From NCBI GenBank assembly GCA_963703085.1, contig OY969789.1:682001-746000 (forward strand): a stretch of 64,000 nucleotides of DNA. Direction: 5' to 3'. The notes beneath the pieces are model-generated. The model was not told the DNA's origin. It saw only the letters and a program-made list of their open reading frames with translations, and did not search any database. A program made the translations under genes and the position numbers. Positions 51,904 to 61,088 of this stretch are shown here, piece after piece. This DNA comes from DATAEG01 sp963703085. Lineage in GTDB: Bacteria > Actinomycetota > Actinomycetes > Mycobacteriales > Jatrophihabitantaceae. Each line of letters begins with the position of its first letter. Position 1 is the first letter of the stretch.

Positions 51904-51924
51904 CCGAGCGCTCCCCCTAGGCTC

Positions 51925-53208
51925 GTGAGCGTGACTACCCACTCCTCGGCGCTGCTCACCGATCAGTACGAGCTCACCATGCTCACCGCCGCAGTGCGGG
52001 ACGGTTCGGCAAACCGGCAGTGCGTGTTCGAGGCGTTCGGCCGGCGGCTGCCGGACGGCCGGCGGTACGGCGTCGTGGCCGGAATCGGCCGGCTGCTGGA
52101 GCAGATAGCACAGTTCCGCTTCGACGCCGGAACCGTCGAATGGCTGCAGCGCAACGGCGTCGTCGACGAGGTGACCGCTGACTACCTGCGGTCCTATCGC
52201 TTCGGCGGCGACGTCGACGGCTATGCAGAGGGCGAGCTGTACTTCCCCGGGTCGCCGATCGTGACCGTCAGCGGCACGTTCGCCGAGGCCGTGGTGCTCG
52301 AGACCCTCGTGCTGTCGGTGCTCAACCACGACTGCGCGGTCGGGTCCGCCGCGGCCCGGATGACAAGTGCCGCGGCAGACCGGCCGGTCATCGAGATGGG
52401 CTCCCGCCGCACCCACGAGAACGCCGCGGTGGCAGCCGCCCGGGCCGCATATCTGGCCGGTTTCACGGCAACCTCGAATCTCGCGGCCGGCAGGTGTTAC
52501 GGCATCCCCACGACGGGAACCGCGGCGCACTCGTTCACGCTGCTGCATGACGACGAAGAAGCGGCGTTCGTCAGCCAGACAAAGGCGCTCGGCGCCGGCA
52601 CGACTTTGCTCGTGGACACCTACGACATCACCCAGGGCATCGAGCGGGCAGTCCGGGCGGCCGGCCCGGAGCTCGGCGCGATCCGGATCGACTCCGGCGA
52701 TCTCGGTGTGCTGGCCAAGCAGGCCCGTGCACAGCTGGACGCGCTGGGCAACCGGCACACCCGGGTTGTGGTCAGCGGCGACCTCGACGAGTACTCCATC
52801 GCCGCACTGGCCGCATCGCCGGTCGACGTGTACGGAGCCGGTACCGCGGTGGTCACCGGTTCGGGTGCACCGACCGCTCAGCTGGTCTACAAGCTCGTGG
52901 AGGTGGATGGCCGGCCGGTGGCCAAGCGATCCGAGCACAAAGCGAGCCATGGCGGGCGCAAGACGGCCGTGCGCCGCCATCGATCGACCGGCACAGCGAC
53001 CGAGGAGATCGTTTCGGCCGCGCCGCTGACTCTCGGCGCGCACGACCGTGCGCTGCAGCGCCCCCTGCTGCGCGGTGGCGAGCCGGTCGCCGACCTGCCG
53101 AGCTTGACCGAGTCGCGCGCCCACTGCGCCGCTGCGTTGGTCACGCTGCCCTGGGAAGGCTTGAAGCTGTCCAAGGGTGAGCCCGCCATCCCCACTGAGC
53201 AAGGATGA
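51925..53208 (+). CDS. pncB: Nicotinate phosphoribosyltransferase
   Basis: This 427-residue NAD-salvage enzyme converts nicotinate and PRPP to NaMN. Features: LLTDQYELTML, FEAFGRRLP, SRRTHENAAVAAARAAYLAG, GTAAHSFTL, IRIDSGDL and GAGTAV. GTG 51925 starts it. Its TGA overlaps the ATG of the alcohol dehydrogenase. The nicotinamidase gene lies two genes downstream. Confidence 0.95.
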   Translation: MSVTTHSSALLTDQYELTMLTAAVRDGSANRQCVFEAFGRRLPDGRRYGVVAGIGRLLEQIAQFRFDAGTVEWLQRNGVVDEVTADYLRSYRFGGDVDGYAEGELYFPGSPIVTVSGTFAEAVVLETLVLSVLNHDCAVGSAAARMTSAAADRPVIEMGSRRTHENAAVAAARAAYLAGFTATSNLAAGRCYGIPTTGTAAHSFTLLHDDEEAAFVSQTKALGAGTTLLVDTYDITQGIERAVRAAGPELGAIRIDSGDLGVLAKQARAQLDALGNRHTRVVVSGDLDEYSIAALAASPVDVYGAGTAVVTGSGAPTAQLVYKLVEVDGRPVAKRSEHKASHGGRKTAVRRHRSTGTATEEIVSAAPLTLGAHDRALQRPLLRGGEPVADLPSLTESRAHCAAALVTLPWEGLKLSKGEPAIPTEQG

Positions 53209-54230
53209 CCGGCATGATCCCGGAACGGATGCGCGCGAGCGTGATGGACCGGCCGCTGACCGTGTCGATCCAGGACCGACCCACGCCGACGCCCGGTCCC
53301 GGCGACGTGCTCATCCAGGTACAGGCGGTCGGGGTCTGCGGCTCCGATGTGCACTGGTTCAGCGAAGGCCGGATCGGCAGCACGGTCGTCACCGCACCCC
53401 TCGTGCTCGGCCACGAGGCGAGCGGGCGAGTCGTGGCCCTCGGCACCGGAGCGGACCCCGGCCTGATGGGCCGGCGGGTCTCGATCGAGCCCGGCGTGCC
53501 GTGCCGACGCTGCCAGCAATGCCACCGGGGCAGGTACAACCTGTGCCCGAACATGCGGTTCATGGCGACACCGCCGATCGACGGCGCCTTCGCTGAGTAC
53601 GTGGTGATGCCGGCCGACTTCGTCTACCCGGTTCCGGACTCGGTCTCCGACGACGCGGCCGCGTTACTCGAACCGCTGTCGGTGGGAATCTGGTGCAACC
53701 AGAAGGGCGCAGTGACGCCAGGCTCGCGGGTGCTCATCACCGGAGCTGGACCGATCGGACTGGTCGCTCTGCAGGTCGCCCTAGTGTTCGGTGCCGGCGA
53801 GGTGTTGGTCAGCGACGTCAGCCCGGACCGGCTGGCGATCGCGGAACGGTTCGGCGGCACGCCGATCGACGCGCGGAGTGCCGACCTGACCGGCGCCGAC
53901 GTGGACACCGTGCTGGAATGTTCTGGCGCCCCGGCCGCCATGGCCACCGGGTTCCGTGCCGCCGGCCGTGCGGCCCGCGTCGTGCTCGTCGGCATGGGCC
54001 CGGCCGACGTGTCGGTGCCGCTGGAGGTCATCCAGCAACGCGAGCTCATCGTCACCGGGACCTTCCGCTACGCCAACACCTGGCCGCTCGCGCTGGATCT
54101 GGTCACCCGCGGCGCGGTCGATCTCGATGCACTGGTCACCGGGCACTTCGCGCTGGCCCAAACGGTGGACGCGCTCGGTGCAAGTAGCGATCCACGGCAG
54201 ATCAAGGCGATCGTGAACCCGGCCGACTGA
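53205..54230 (+). CDS. Zinc-dependent medium-chain alcohol/polyol dehydrogenase
   Basis: This 341-residue MDR enzyme has the catalytic zinc site VGVCGSDVHWF with GHEASG, structural cysteines CRRCQQCHRGRYNLC, and cofactor motif ITGAGPIGLVALQVA. It resembles sorbitol or xylitol dehydrogenases. It sits between pncB and pncA and is translationally coupled to pncB, so it is co-made with NAD salvage enzymes. Confidence 0.92.
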   Translation: MTGMIPERMRASVMDRPLTVSIQDRPTPTPGPGDVLIQVQAVGVCGSDVHWFSEGRIGSTVVTAPLVLGHEASGRVVALGTGADPGLMGRRVSIEPGVPCRRCQQCHRGRYNLCPNMRFMATPPIDGAFAEYVVMPADFVYPVPDSVSDDAAALLEPLSVGIWCNQKGAVTPGSRVLITGAGPIGLVALQVALVFGAGEVLVSDVSPDRLAIAERFGGTPIDARSADLTGADVDTVLECSGAPAAMATGFRAAGRAARVVLVGMGPADVSVPLEVIQQRELIVTGTFRYANTWPLALDLVTRGAVDLDALVTGHFALAQTVDALGASSDPRQIKAIVNPAD

Positions 54231-54243
54231 CGAGAGGCACACC

Positions 54244-54813
54244 ATGGGCAGCGCAGTGATCGTGGTGGACGTGCAGAACGACTTCTGCGAGGGCGGATCG
54301 CTCGCAGTGGCCGGCGGAGCTGCCGTGGCGCGCGATGTGTCCCGCCGGCTGGCCGAGGGTGGTTACGACCATGCGGTGGCCACCCGGGACCATCACATCG
54401 ATCCGGGTGCGCACTTCAGCGCCGACCCGGACTACGTGCACTCCTGGCCGGCGCACTGCGTAGTCGGCACTGATGGCGTCGAGCTGCATCCGGACCTGGA
54501 TCGCACTCATCTCGAGGCGGTCTTCGACAAGGGTGAGCATGCCGCGGCCTATTCCGGCTTCGAAGCCAGCACAGCAGCCGGCGTCGGTCTCGCCGAGTGG
54601 CTGCGAGAGCACGAGGTCACCGACGTCGAGATCGTCGGCATCGCCACCGATTACTGCGTGCGGGCGACCGCACTTGATGCGGCCCGCGAGGGCTTCGCGA
54701 CCACGGTCCGGGTCGATCTCACCGCGGGGGTGGCCCCGGCCACGACCGCGGACGCGCTGGCCCAGCTGCGCAGCGAAGGGATCACCCTCGTCGGCGACTC
54801 GCCCAGCAGCTGA
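54244..54813 (+). CDS. pncA: Nicotinamidase PncA
   Basis: This 189-residue isochorismatase-fold enzyme has IVVDVQNDFCEGGSLAV (catalytic D), metal-binding region TRDHHIDPGAHF, HSWPAHCVVGT and the nucleophile GIATDYCVRAT. It deamidates nicotinamide to nicotinate for PncB, which lies two genes upstream. It converges on ctaD. Confidence 0.93.
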   Translation: MGSAVIVVDVQNDFCEGGSLAVAGGAAVARDVSRRLAEGGYDHAVATRDHHIDPGAHFSADPDYVHSWPAHCVVGTDGVELHPDLDRTHLEAVFDKGEHAAAYSGFEASTAAGVGLAEWLREHEVTDVEIVGIATDYCVRATALDAAREGFATTVRVDLTAGVAPATTADALAQLRSEGITLVGDSPSS

Positions 54814-54816
54814 GCC

Positions 54817-56643
54817 CTAGGCGCCGGGGTCCGGGTCGGTCGTACCCTGCCGCTCGCCATTGCCGCCGATAACACTGGTTCCCACCGAGGACAGTGCCCG
54901 TTGGCCGGCGTTCTTCTGATGCTGACCGGATTCCGCCTCCAGCCGCTCCGCAAGGTGCGGGTAGTGGTACTCGAACGCCGGCCGCTCGGACCGGATCCGC
55001 GGAATGGAAGTGAAGTTGTGCCGGGGCGGCGGGCAGGAGGTGGCCCACTCGAGCGAGTTGCCGTGCCCCCATGGGTCGTCGGAGGTGACGATCTCGCCGT
55101 AGCGATACGACTTGTAGACGTTGTAGAGGAACGGCAGCATCGATGCGCCGAGCAGGAACGACCCGATCGTCGAGATGGTGTTCAGGGTGGTGAACCCGTC
55201 GGTGGGCAGGTAGTCGGCGTAGCGGCGCGGCATACCTTCGGCGCCGAGCCAGTGCTGGACCAGGAATGTCAGGTGGAAGCCGAAGAACGTCATCCAGAAA
55301 TGCAGCTTGCCCAGTCGCTCATCGAGGTAGCGCCCGACGAACTTCGGGAACCAGAAGTACACACCCGCGTAGGCCGCGAAGACGATCGTGCCGAAGAGCA
55401 CGTAGTGGAAGTGCGCGACGACGAAGTACGTGTCCGACACATGGAAGTCGATTGGCGGGCTGGCCAGCAGCACGCCGGAGAGACCGCCGAAGAGGAACGT
55501 CACCATGAAGCCGACCGAGAACAGCATGGGGCTCTCGAAGGTGACCGAGCCGCGCCACATCGTGCCGATCCAGGCGAAGAACTTCAGCCCGGTGGGAACC
55601 GCGATGAGGAACGACAGCAGGGAGAAGAACGGCAGCAGGACGACACCGGTAGCGAACATGTGGTGCGCCCACACCGTCAGCGACAGCGCGGCGATCGAGA
55701 GCGTGGCGAAAACCAGACCCTTGTAGCCGAACAGGGGCTTGCGGCTGAACACCGGGATGATCTCGGTGACGATGCCGAAGAACGGCAGCGCCACGATGTA
55801 CACCTCGGGATGGCCGAAGAACCAGAACAGGTGCTGCCACAGGATGGCGCCGCCGTTGTCCGCGTCGAACACCTGCGCGCCGAGATGCCGGTCGATGTAG
55901 AGCACCAGCAGCGCTGAGGTGAGGATGGGGAAGGCGAGCAGAACCAGCAGACTGGTGACCAGGATGTTCCAGGTGAAGATCGGCATCCGGAACATCGTCA
56001 TGCCGGGTGCACGCAGCGTGATCACCGTGGTGACCATGTTGACGCCACCGAGGATCGTGCCGAGCCCGGACAGGGCGAGGCCGATGATCCACAGATCGGT
56101 GCCGGAACCGGGCGAGTTGATCGCGTCGCTCAACGGCGTGTACATCGTCCAGCCGGCGTCGGCGGCGCCACCCGGGGTGGCGAAGCCCGAGACCGCGGTG
56201 ATGGCCCCGAACAAGTACAACCAGTACGACAGCGCATTCAGCCGCGGGAACGCCACGTCGGGCGAGCCGATCTGCAGCGGCAAGACGAGGTTCGCGAAGG
56301 CGAACACCAGCGGAGTCGCGAAGAACAGCAACATGATGGTGCCGTGCATCGTGAACAGCTGGTTGTACTGCTCCGGCGACAGGAACTGCATGCCCGGCCG
56401 GGCCAGCTCGGCGCGCATCAGCAGCGCGAGCACACCGCCGATCATGAAGAAGGCGAACGACGAGACCAGGTACATCCGGCCGATCACCTTGTGATCGGTG
56501 GTCCGCAGCATTGCGCTGAGCATCGATCCGCGGGACGGCGCGTGCACCGGGAACGGCTGGCTGACGATGGGCCGCGGCGCAACGGTGGTTCCCGGGCCGT
56601 CCGAGGGTCCCTCGGCGGTGCGCGGATCCGCGGTGGTGGTCAC
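54817..56643 (-). CDS. ctaD: Cytochrome c oxidase subunit I
   Basis: This 608-residue, twelve-helix heme-copper subunit has the Cu_B/Tyr site WFFGHPEVYI, HHMFATG, and heme ligands in MHGTIMLLFFATPL and VAHFHYVLFG. The C-terminus is a long soluble tail. GTG 56643 follows GGGAGG. It stands alone; subunits II and III are not in the window. Confidence 0.96.
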   Translation of the reverse strand: MTTTADPRTAEGPSDGPGTTVAPRPIVSQPFPVHAPSRGSMLSAMLRTTDHKVIGRMYLVSSFAFFMIGGVLALLMRAELARPGMQFLSPEQYNQLFTMHGTIMLLFFATPLVFAFANLVLPLQIGSPDVAFPRLNALSYWLYLFGAITAVSGFATPGGAADAGWTMYTPLSDAINSPGSGTDLWIIGLALSGLGTILGGVNMVTTVITLRAPGMTMFRMPIFTWNILVTSLLVLLAFPILTSALLVLYIDRHLGAQVFDADNGGAILWQHLFWFFGHPEVYIVALPFFGIVTEIIPVFSRKPLFGYKGLVFATLSIAALSLTVWAHHMFATGVVLLPFFSLLSFLIAVPTGLKFFAWIGTMWRGSVTFESPMLFSVGFMVTFLFGGLSGVLLASPPIDFHVSDTYFVVAHFHYVLFGTIVFAAYAGVYFWFPKFVGRYLDERLGKLHFWMTFFGFHLTFLVQHWLGAEGMPRRYADYLPTDGFTTLNTISTIGSFLLGASMLPFLYNVYKSYRYGEIVTSDDPWGHGNSLEWATSCPPPRHNFTSIPRIRSERPAFEYHYPHLAERLEAESGQHQKNAGQRALSSVGTSVIGGNGERQGTTDPDPGA

Positions 56644-56738
56644 CGGCTACCTCCCGCAAGACTGGCTCGTCGACGGGGCGTCCCGCCTCATCAAACGATA
56701 TCCCGTCAGCCCGCACCGGAGACACCCGGGCGCGGATG

Positions 56739-57746
56739 TCACCGCGCGGGATTGCTGTGCGTGGGCGGCAGCCCGAAAATGGCGAACAGCTCCGGCTCCT
56801 GGAATGCGACCACGTGGTCGATCCCGCTCGGGGTCACCCGAAACACCTGGATGGAGTGGGCTCGGAAGACGCCGTCGTCGCCCCGCAGATAGGCGCCCAC
56901 CGCCGGCTGGCCGTTCGCGCCGCCGATCGGGACCAGCCGCCACGCCCCGGGGGCCCGTGCGGCGCACACGAAGGCCGCAAAGGCCAGATAGTGCTCGCGG
57001 CCGTCGAGCCAGAGCAGGTACGGCGGCATCTCCAGCACCGCGTCCTCGCGCAGCAGCCGTTCCAGGGTCGCCAGATCAGCCGACTCGAACGCGGCTGCGT
57101 ATCGGTCCACGACCTCGCGCTGCGCCGCATCGGAGGGCTCGGCGACGTCATCTTCCCGGGGGGCGATTAGGGCCAGTTGCGCCTTGGCGCGTTGCAAGGC
57201 GCTATTGACCGCCGCGACGCTGGTGTCCAGCAGATCAGCCACTTCCGCGGCGCGCCAGGCCAGCACGTCGCGCAGGATCAACACGGCGCGCTGCCGCGGC
57301 GGGAGGTGTTGTAGCGCCGCAACGAACGCCAACCGGACGCTCCCCCGCGATGCCACCACAGCGGCCGGGTCGGCCGGCGGCAGGCCCAGCAGCCCGTCCG
57401 GTGCCGGTTGCAGCCACGGCAGATCACTGCGCCGACCCTGCGGGATCCGATTCGGCTCGTCGCTGGCCTCGACGAGCTCTGCCGGTAGCGCGCGTCGGCC
57501 TCGATAGGCCAGCGCGTTGAGGCAGGTGTTGGTCGCGATCCGGTACAGCCAGGTACGCATCCCCGCCTTGGCCGGGTCGTACGACTGATAGGAGCGCCAC
57601 GCGCGCAACATCGTCTCCTGTACCTGGTCCTCCGCGTCCTGGGCTGAACCGAGCAGCCGGTAACAGTGCGCGAACAGCTCCCGGCGGTACGGCTCGGCGG
57701 CGCTGGCGAATTCGGCCTCACCGGCTGGTGCGACGACCTCAGGCAT
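56739..57746 (-). CDS. ECF sigma factor with SnoaL C-terminal domain (SigX5/SigG type)
   Basis: Residues 15-75 of this 335-residue protein (RRELFAHCYRLLGSAQDAEDQVQETMLRAWRS) are sigma region 2, and 138-190 (LPPRQRAVLILRDVLAWRAAEVADLLDTSVAAVNSALQRAK) are region 4. The rest is an NTF2/SnoaL domain (RYAAAFESADLATLERLLREDAVLEMPP) that may sense a ligand. No anti-sigma gene accompanies it. It is divergent from the DHA2 transporter. Confidence 0.9.
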   Translation of the reverse strand: MPEVVAPAGEAEFASAAEPYRRELFAHCYRLLGSAQDAEDQVQETMLRAWRSYQSYDPAKAGMRTWLYRIATNTCLNALAYRGRRALPAELVEASDEPNRIPQGRRSDLPWLQPAPDGLLGLPPADPAAVVASRGSVRLAFVAALQHLPPRQRAVLILRDVLAWRAAEVADLLDTSVAAVNSALQRAKAQLALIAPREDDVAEPSDAAQREVVDRYAAAFESADLATLERLLREDAVLEMPPYLLWLDGREHYLAFAAFVCAARAPGAWRLVPIGGANGQPAVGAYLRGDDGVFRAHSIQVFRVTPSGIDHVVAFQEPELFAIFGLPPTHSNPAR

Positions 57747-57803
57747 GGCGACATCCTCTCCCGTCTCGAGGTGGGGTACCCGTACTTACCGCTCGCGACG
57801 GCG

Positions 57804-57826
57804 AACTCATCGCAGCCCGATGAGTT
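57804..57826. promoter_or_regulatory. Inverted repeat in the sigma/MFS divergent region
   Basis: AACTCATCG and CGATGAGTT are 9-bp arms around CAGCC. It stands 62 bp before the MFS ATG and 58 bp before the sigma start, so it could be an operator for either gene or a leader hairpin. Confidence 0.5.
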
Positions 57827-57887
57827 TCTCTTCGGCTCCGGTATGTACCTGTGCCCGCAGTCGCCGGCCCGACCAAGGAGTCACCGC

Positions 57888-59318
57888 ATGGCCATCACCC
57901 TCACCACTCGTCCCGATGCACCGGCCGGACCGGACGCCAGACAGTGGTCGATCCTGATCGTGTTGCTTCTCGGGCAGTTCATGGCGTTGCTCGATCTGTA
58001 CATCGTCAACATTGCGCTGCCGCGCATCGGTGCCGACCTGCACGCATCCGGGGCGGAACTGCAGCTCGTGGTCGGCGGCTACACCGTCAGCTACGCCATG
58101 TTGTTGATCACCGGTGCCCGACTGGGTGCCCTGGTCGGCCGGCGCCGGATGTACCTGCTCGGCACCATCGGCTTCACCGCGACCTCACTGGTATGCGGGC
58201 TCGCGCCGAACGTGGTGGTGCTGGTGGCGCTACGGGCGCTACAAGGCGCATCAGCGGCGGCGCTCGTCCCGCAGATCATGAGCATGATCCAGACGCAGTT
58301 CAGAGGTGCGGCGCGAGCCAAGGCGCTGAGCGCCTATGCGGTGGTGCTGTGTGTGGGTTCGCTCGTCGGCCTGATGCTCGGCGGTCTGCTCGTATCGGCG
58401 AATGTGTGGCACACCGGATGGCGCCCGGTGTTCCTGGTGAACGTCCCGATCGGGGCGACCCTCATAGCCCTGGTGCCGCGACTCGTGCCGGCCGATCGGC
58501 CGACTGGCGCGCGGCGGTTGGATGTGGCTGGGCTGATCACCGCCGTCAGCGCGGTCGTACTCATCGTGCTGCCACTCGCACTCGGGCACGAGATCGGCTG
58601 GCCGGCGTGGACCTTTCTCGCCATCGCAGCCGGACTCGCACTGGCAGCACTGTTCGTGCGGATCGAGCGGCGCATCGAGATGCAGGGCGGTGATCCGCTG
58701 CTCGACCTGAGTGTGCTGCGGGCGCCCGGACTGCGCAGCGGCCTGGTAACCCTGGCCGTCGTGATGACCGGGTACGGCTGCTTCCTGTTTTCATTCGGGC
58801 TGCATCTGCAATCCGGATTGGGCGAAGGACCGCTGCGCGCGGCCGGCACCTTCCTGCCGTTCGGCGTCGCGTTCGGCCTGACCGCGTTCTTCTGGCGCTC
58901 CGTGCCGGGTCGCCTCCACCCGCGGCTGCCGGCCTGCGGCTTGGTGATTTGCGCAGCGGCATCGGCTGCCATTGCCTGGGCAGTGCACGGCGGCGACCGG
59001 GGCGGGTGGCTGATATGGGCAGCATTGGTCGCTTTCGGCGCCGGCGTCGGTGTGACGACGAGCTTGCTCGCGTTGTCGTTGCGGCACGTCCCCGCGGACC
59101 GGGCGTCCGACGCGAGCGGAGTCGTGACGACGACCATGCAGTTGGGACAGGTGCTCGGCGTGGCCGCTCTCGGCACCGTCTATCTCTCGCTCACCGGCCC
59201 GAGCGCGCATCGCTCCGGCGCTGCCATGAGCAGCACATCGCTATGGATTGGAGTTCTGCTCCTGGCCGGCCTGGCCAGCGCCACCACGCTGTCGCGAGCC
59301 CTCCGCCGCGCGACCTGA
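57888..59318 (+). CDS. MFS transporter, DHA2 family
   Basis: This 476-residue protein has fourteen helices. The DHA2 pattern is QFMALLDLYIVNIALPRIG and motif A region GARLGALVGRRRMYLLG; motif C-like GSLVGLMLGGLL follows. It probably exports a toxic compound using proton force. ATG 57888 follows AAGGAG. It converges with the HNH pseudogene. Confidence 0.92.
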   Translation: MAITLTTRPDAPAGPDARQWSILIVLLLGQFMALLDLYIVNIALPRIGADLHASGAELQLVVGGYTVSYAMLLITGARLGALVGRRRMYLLGTIGFTATSLVCGLAPNVVVLVALRALQGASAAALVPQIMSMIQTQFRGAARAKALSAYAVVLCVGSLVGLMLGGLLVSANVWHTGWRPVFLVNVPIGATLIALVPRLVPADRPTGARRLDVAGLITAVSAVVLIVLPLALGHEIGWPAWTFLAIAAGLALAALFVRIERRIEMQGGDPLLDLSVLRAPGLRSGLVTLAVVMTGYGCFLFSFGLHLQSGLGEGPLRAAGTFLPFGVAFGLTAFFWRSVPGRLHPRLPACGLVICAAASAAIAWAVHGGDRGGWLIWAALVAFGAGVGVTTSLLALSLRHVPADRASDASGVVTTTMQLGQVLGVAALGTVYLSLTGPSAHRSGAAMSSTSLWIGVLLLAGLASATTLSRALRRAT

Positions 59319-59414
59319 CCGCGCGGCAAATGTGAGCGTGGGGCAACGAAGTAGGCACCTCAAGAAGCAGACAACAGGTGCCGCCGACCTGGACCTCCTG
59401 GCGCGAGCCCGGTG

Positions 59415-60810
59415 TCAGAAGGGGGGCGGGTCCGGGTCGTCGGCCACGGGTTGGCTCAAGGCAGCGCGCGGCTGGCGCGGTCCGTACCGGTCGGCGGTCT
59501 CGGGTTCGACGGTTGTCGGTAGGGGTGGGGGTTGGGTGCGGTAGGTGTGGCCGGTGGGGCTGGTCCAGACGGTGGATCCGTCGGGTTGGCGTTGCGGTTG
59601 CCAGTGCGTGAGGTGTTTGCAGCGGTGATGCCGCCGACATAAGCGGGTGCAGGTTCCTGTCGCAGGTGGGTCCGCCGTCTTTGGCGGCGGTGAGGTGGTC
59701 GAGGTCGCAGGCGACGGCGGGGCGGGTGCAGGAGGCGAAGGTGCAGGTTTGGTCGCGGGCGATGATGAACGCCGCCAACCGGGCCGGCGGCCGATACGTC
59801 CTGCTGCCGTAGTCCAGTAGCCGGCCGTGGTCGTCGGTGAGCAACCGCCGCCAGCGTGCCGGTGTCGTCTTTCGCGATGCGCCGGGCCATCTGGGCGGGG
59901 ATCGGGCCGTACCCGGCCAACTCACCCGGCTGCTCATCCAACCCCAACAACGTTGATGCGGCGACGGTGAGCTGCACCGCCGGCCGCGCCCCATGCCGAC
60001 GGGTCAGGCGCCGGGTCGGCCAGGGCGGAGTCGGCCAGGGTGACCAACGCATCCGCGCGCCGCTGATCCGCCGACCGGCTGTCCCCGCCGTTGCCGAAGA
60101 TGGTTTCTGCAGGCGAGGGCGTCGATCGCGGTCAGCACCGTGGCCGCGCCGTCGGCCGGGAGGTAGGCCCAGAGCTGGGCCATGCCGTGCAGGTCGGGGG
60201 TGAGCACCACCCGCCGCTGCTCCACCGCGTCGGCATGCCGCTCCTGCTCCCCGGCCGGATCCAGTAGCAGCACCGCCCGCGTCACCGAGGCCCGGAACTG
60301 GCTGACCGTCTGCTCCGCACCCCGGTCGAGTACTCGTTCCTCGACAGCGCGGGCGATGTCGGGGTCGAGGCTCATGACGGCGGAGGCGAGCAGCTCGGCG
60401 TGCCGGGCGGTGATGTCCCCGGCCCGCAACGCCGCCAGCGTCTTCCGCAGCGTGGTGGTGAGCAGCTCCGCCCGGTGCACCTGGGTGGCGGCGGTCGCCG
60501 GGGCGATGCGCAGCACCGCGGCGATCTCCTGGACCGACCACTTCTCATTGCTCGGGTCGTCCCGGGAGATGGCTGCGAGTAGCTCGATCTGCCGGGCCGC
60601 GTCGAACCCGGCCTGCCGACGCAGCACCACCAGCAGATCGACTCGACCGACCTCCGACAGACTCGAGAGGTTCGCGAACTGAGCGGCGTGCATCGAGTCC
60701 GGGGTCGGCGCCAGCTCGGCCAGGGCGGCGATTGAGTCGTCGGGGAGGGTCAGCACATCGACCGGCGACGGCACATACCCCTCGCTATCGCCGTGCTCCC
60801 CGTTGTGCAT
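59415..60810 (-). pseudogene. DUF222/HNH endonuclease, four frameshifts
   Basis: From ATG 60810 the DUF222 domain is intact to about 60115, then the frame changes near 60100, 59990, 59860 and 59640. Each is a single-base indel. Joined, the parts give LTVAASTLLGLDEQPGELAG, WRRLLTDDHGRLLDYG, CDLDHLTAAKDGGPTC and LCRRHH, the HNH site. It belongs to the family that includes mycobacterial 13E12 repeats. Confidence 0.82.
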
Positions 60811-60873
60811 GACACCAATTCTAGGTCGAGGCACCGACAATTTCGGGCTATCCACAGACCTAATTTTGAAGAC

Positions 60874-60898
60874 TTTCGCCTTACCGGATAAGGCGAAA
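60874..60898. repeat. 10-bp inverted repeat before the HNH pseudogene
   Basis: TTTCGCCTTA and TAAGGCGAAA flank CCGGA, 64 bp upstream of the pseudogene ATG and in an AT-richer stretch. It could be an operator or a terminator of the MFS gene. Confidence 0.6.
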
Positions 60899-60949
60899 TG
60901 CGACGAGAGGAGCCGTGAAAAGCGAACCCGCCAGGCCCGAGCGAAACCG

Positions 60950-61080
60950 CACCCGACAACGCAAACCAAATGCCCACGCATCCCGTCGCTGCCGCAGTAA
61001 ACCGAACCAAGCTGGAACAGCGAACCCGACAACGCAATCAACCGTTCACGCACCGCTGCCGCAGTAAACCGAACCGAGCG
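60950..61080. repeat. Imperfect tandem repeat of about 70 bp
   Basis: Two copies share a 13-bp block CCCGACAACGCAA and a perfect 22-bp block at 60987-61008 and 61054-61075 (67 bp apart). The stretch between the pseudogene and the MFS stop holds no gene I can support. Confidence 0.7.
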
Positions 61081-61088
61081 GGCATACC

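Noticed and set aside
50563..53202. An 879-codon minus-strand frame across clpS, pncB and others
   Set aside because: Only its last part is DUF2017; the rest is antisense to pncB and the membrane protein and lacks any domain pattern.
59415..60810. Programmed frameshifting in the HNH gene
   Set aside because: Four unrelated indels without slippery sequences fit decay better than recoding.
60950..61080. Possible short CRISPR array
   Set aside because: There are only two diverged copies with no uniform spacer and no cas genes in the window.
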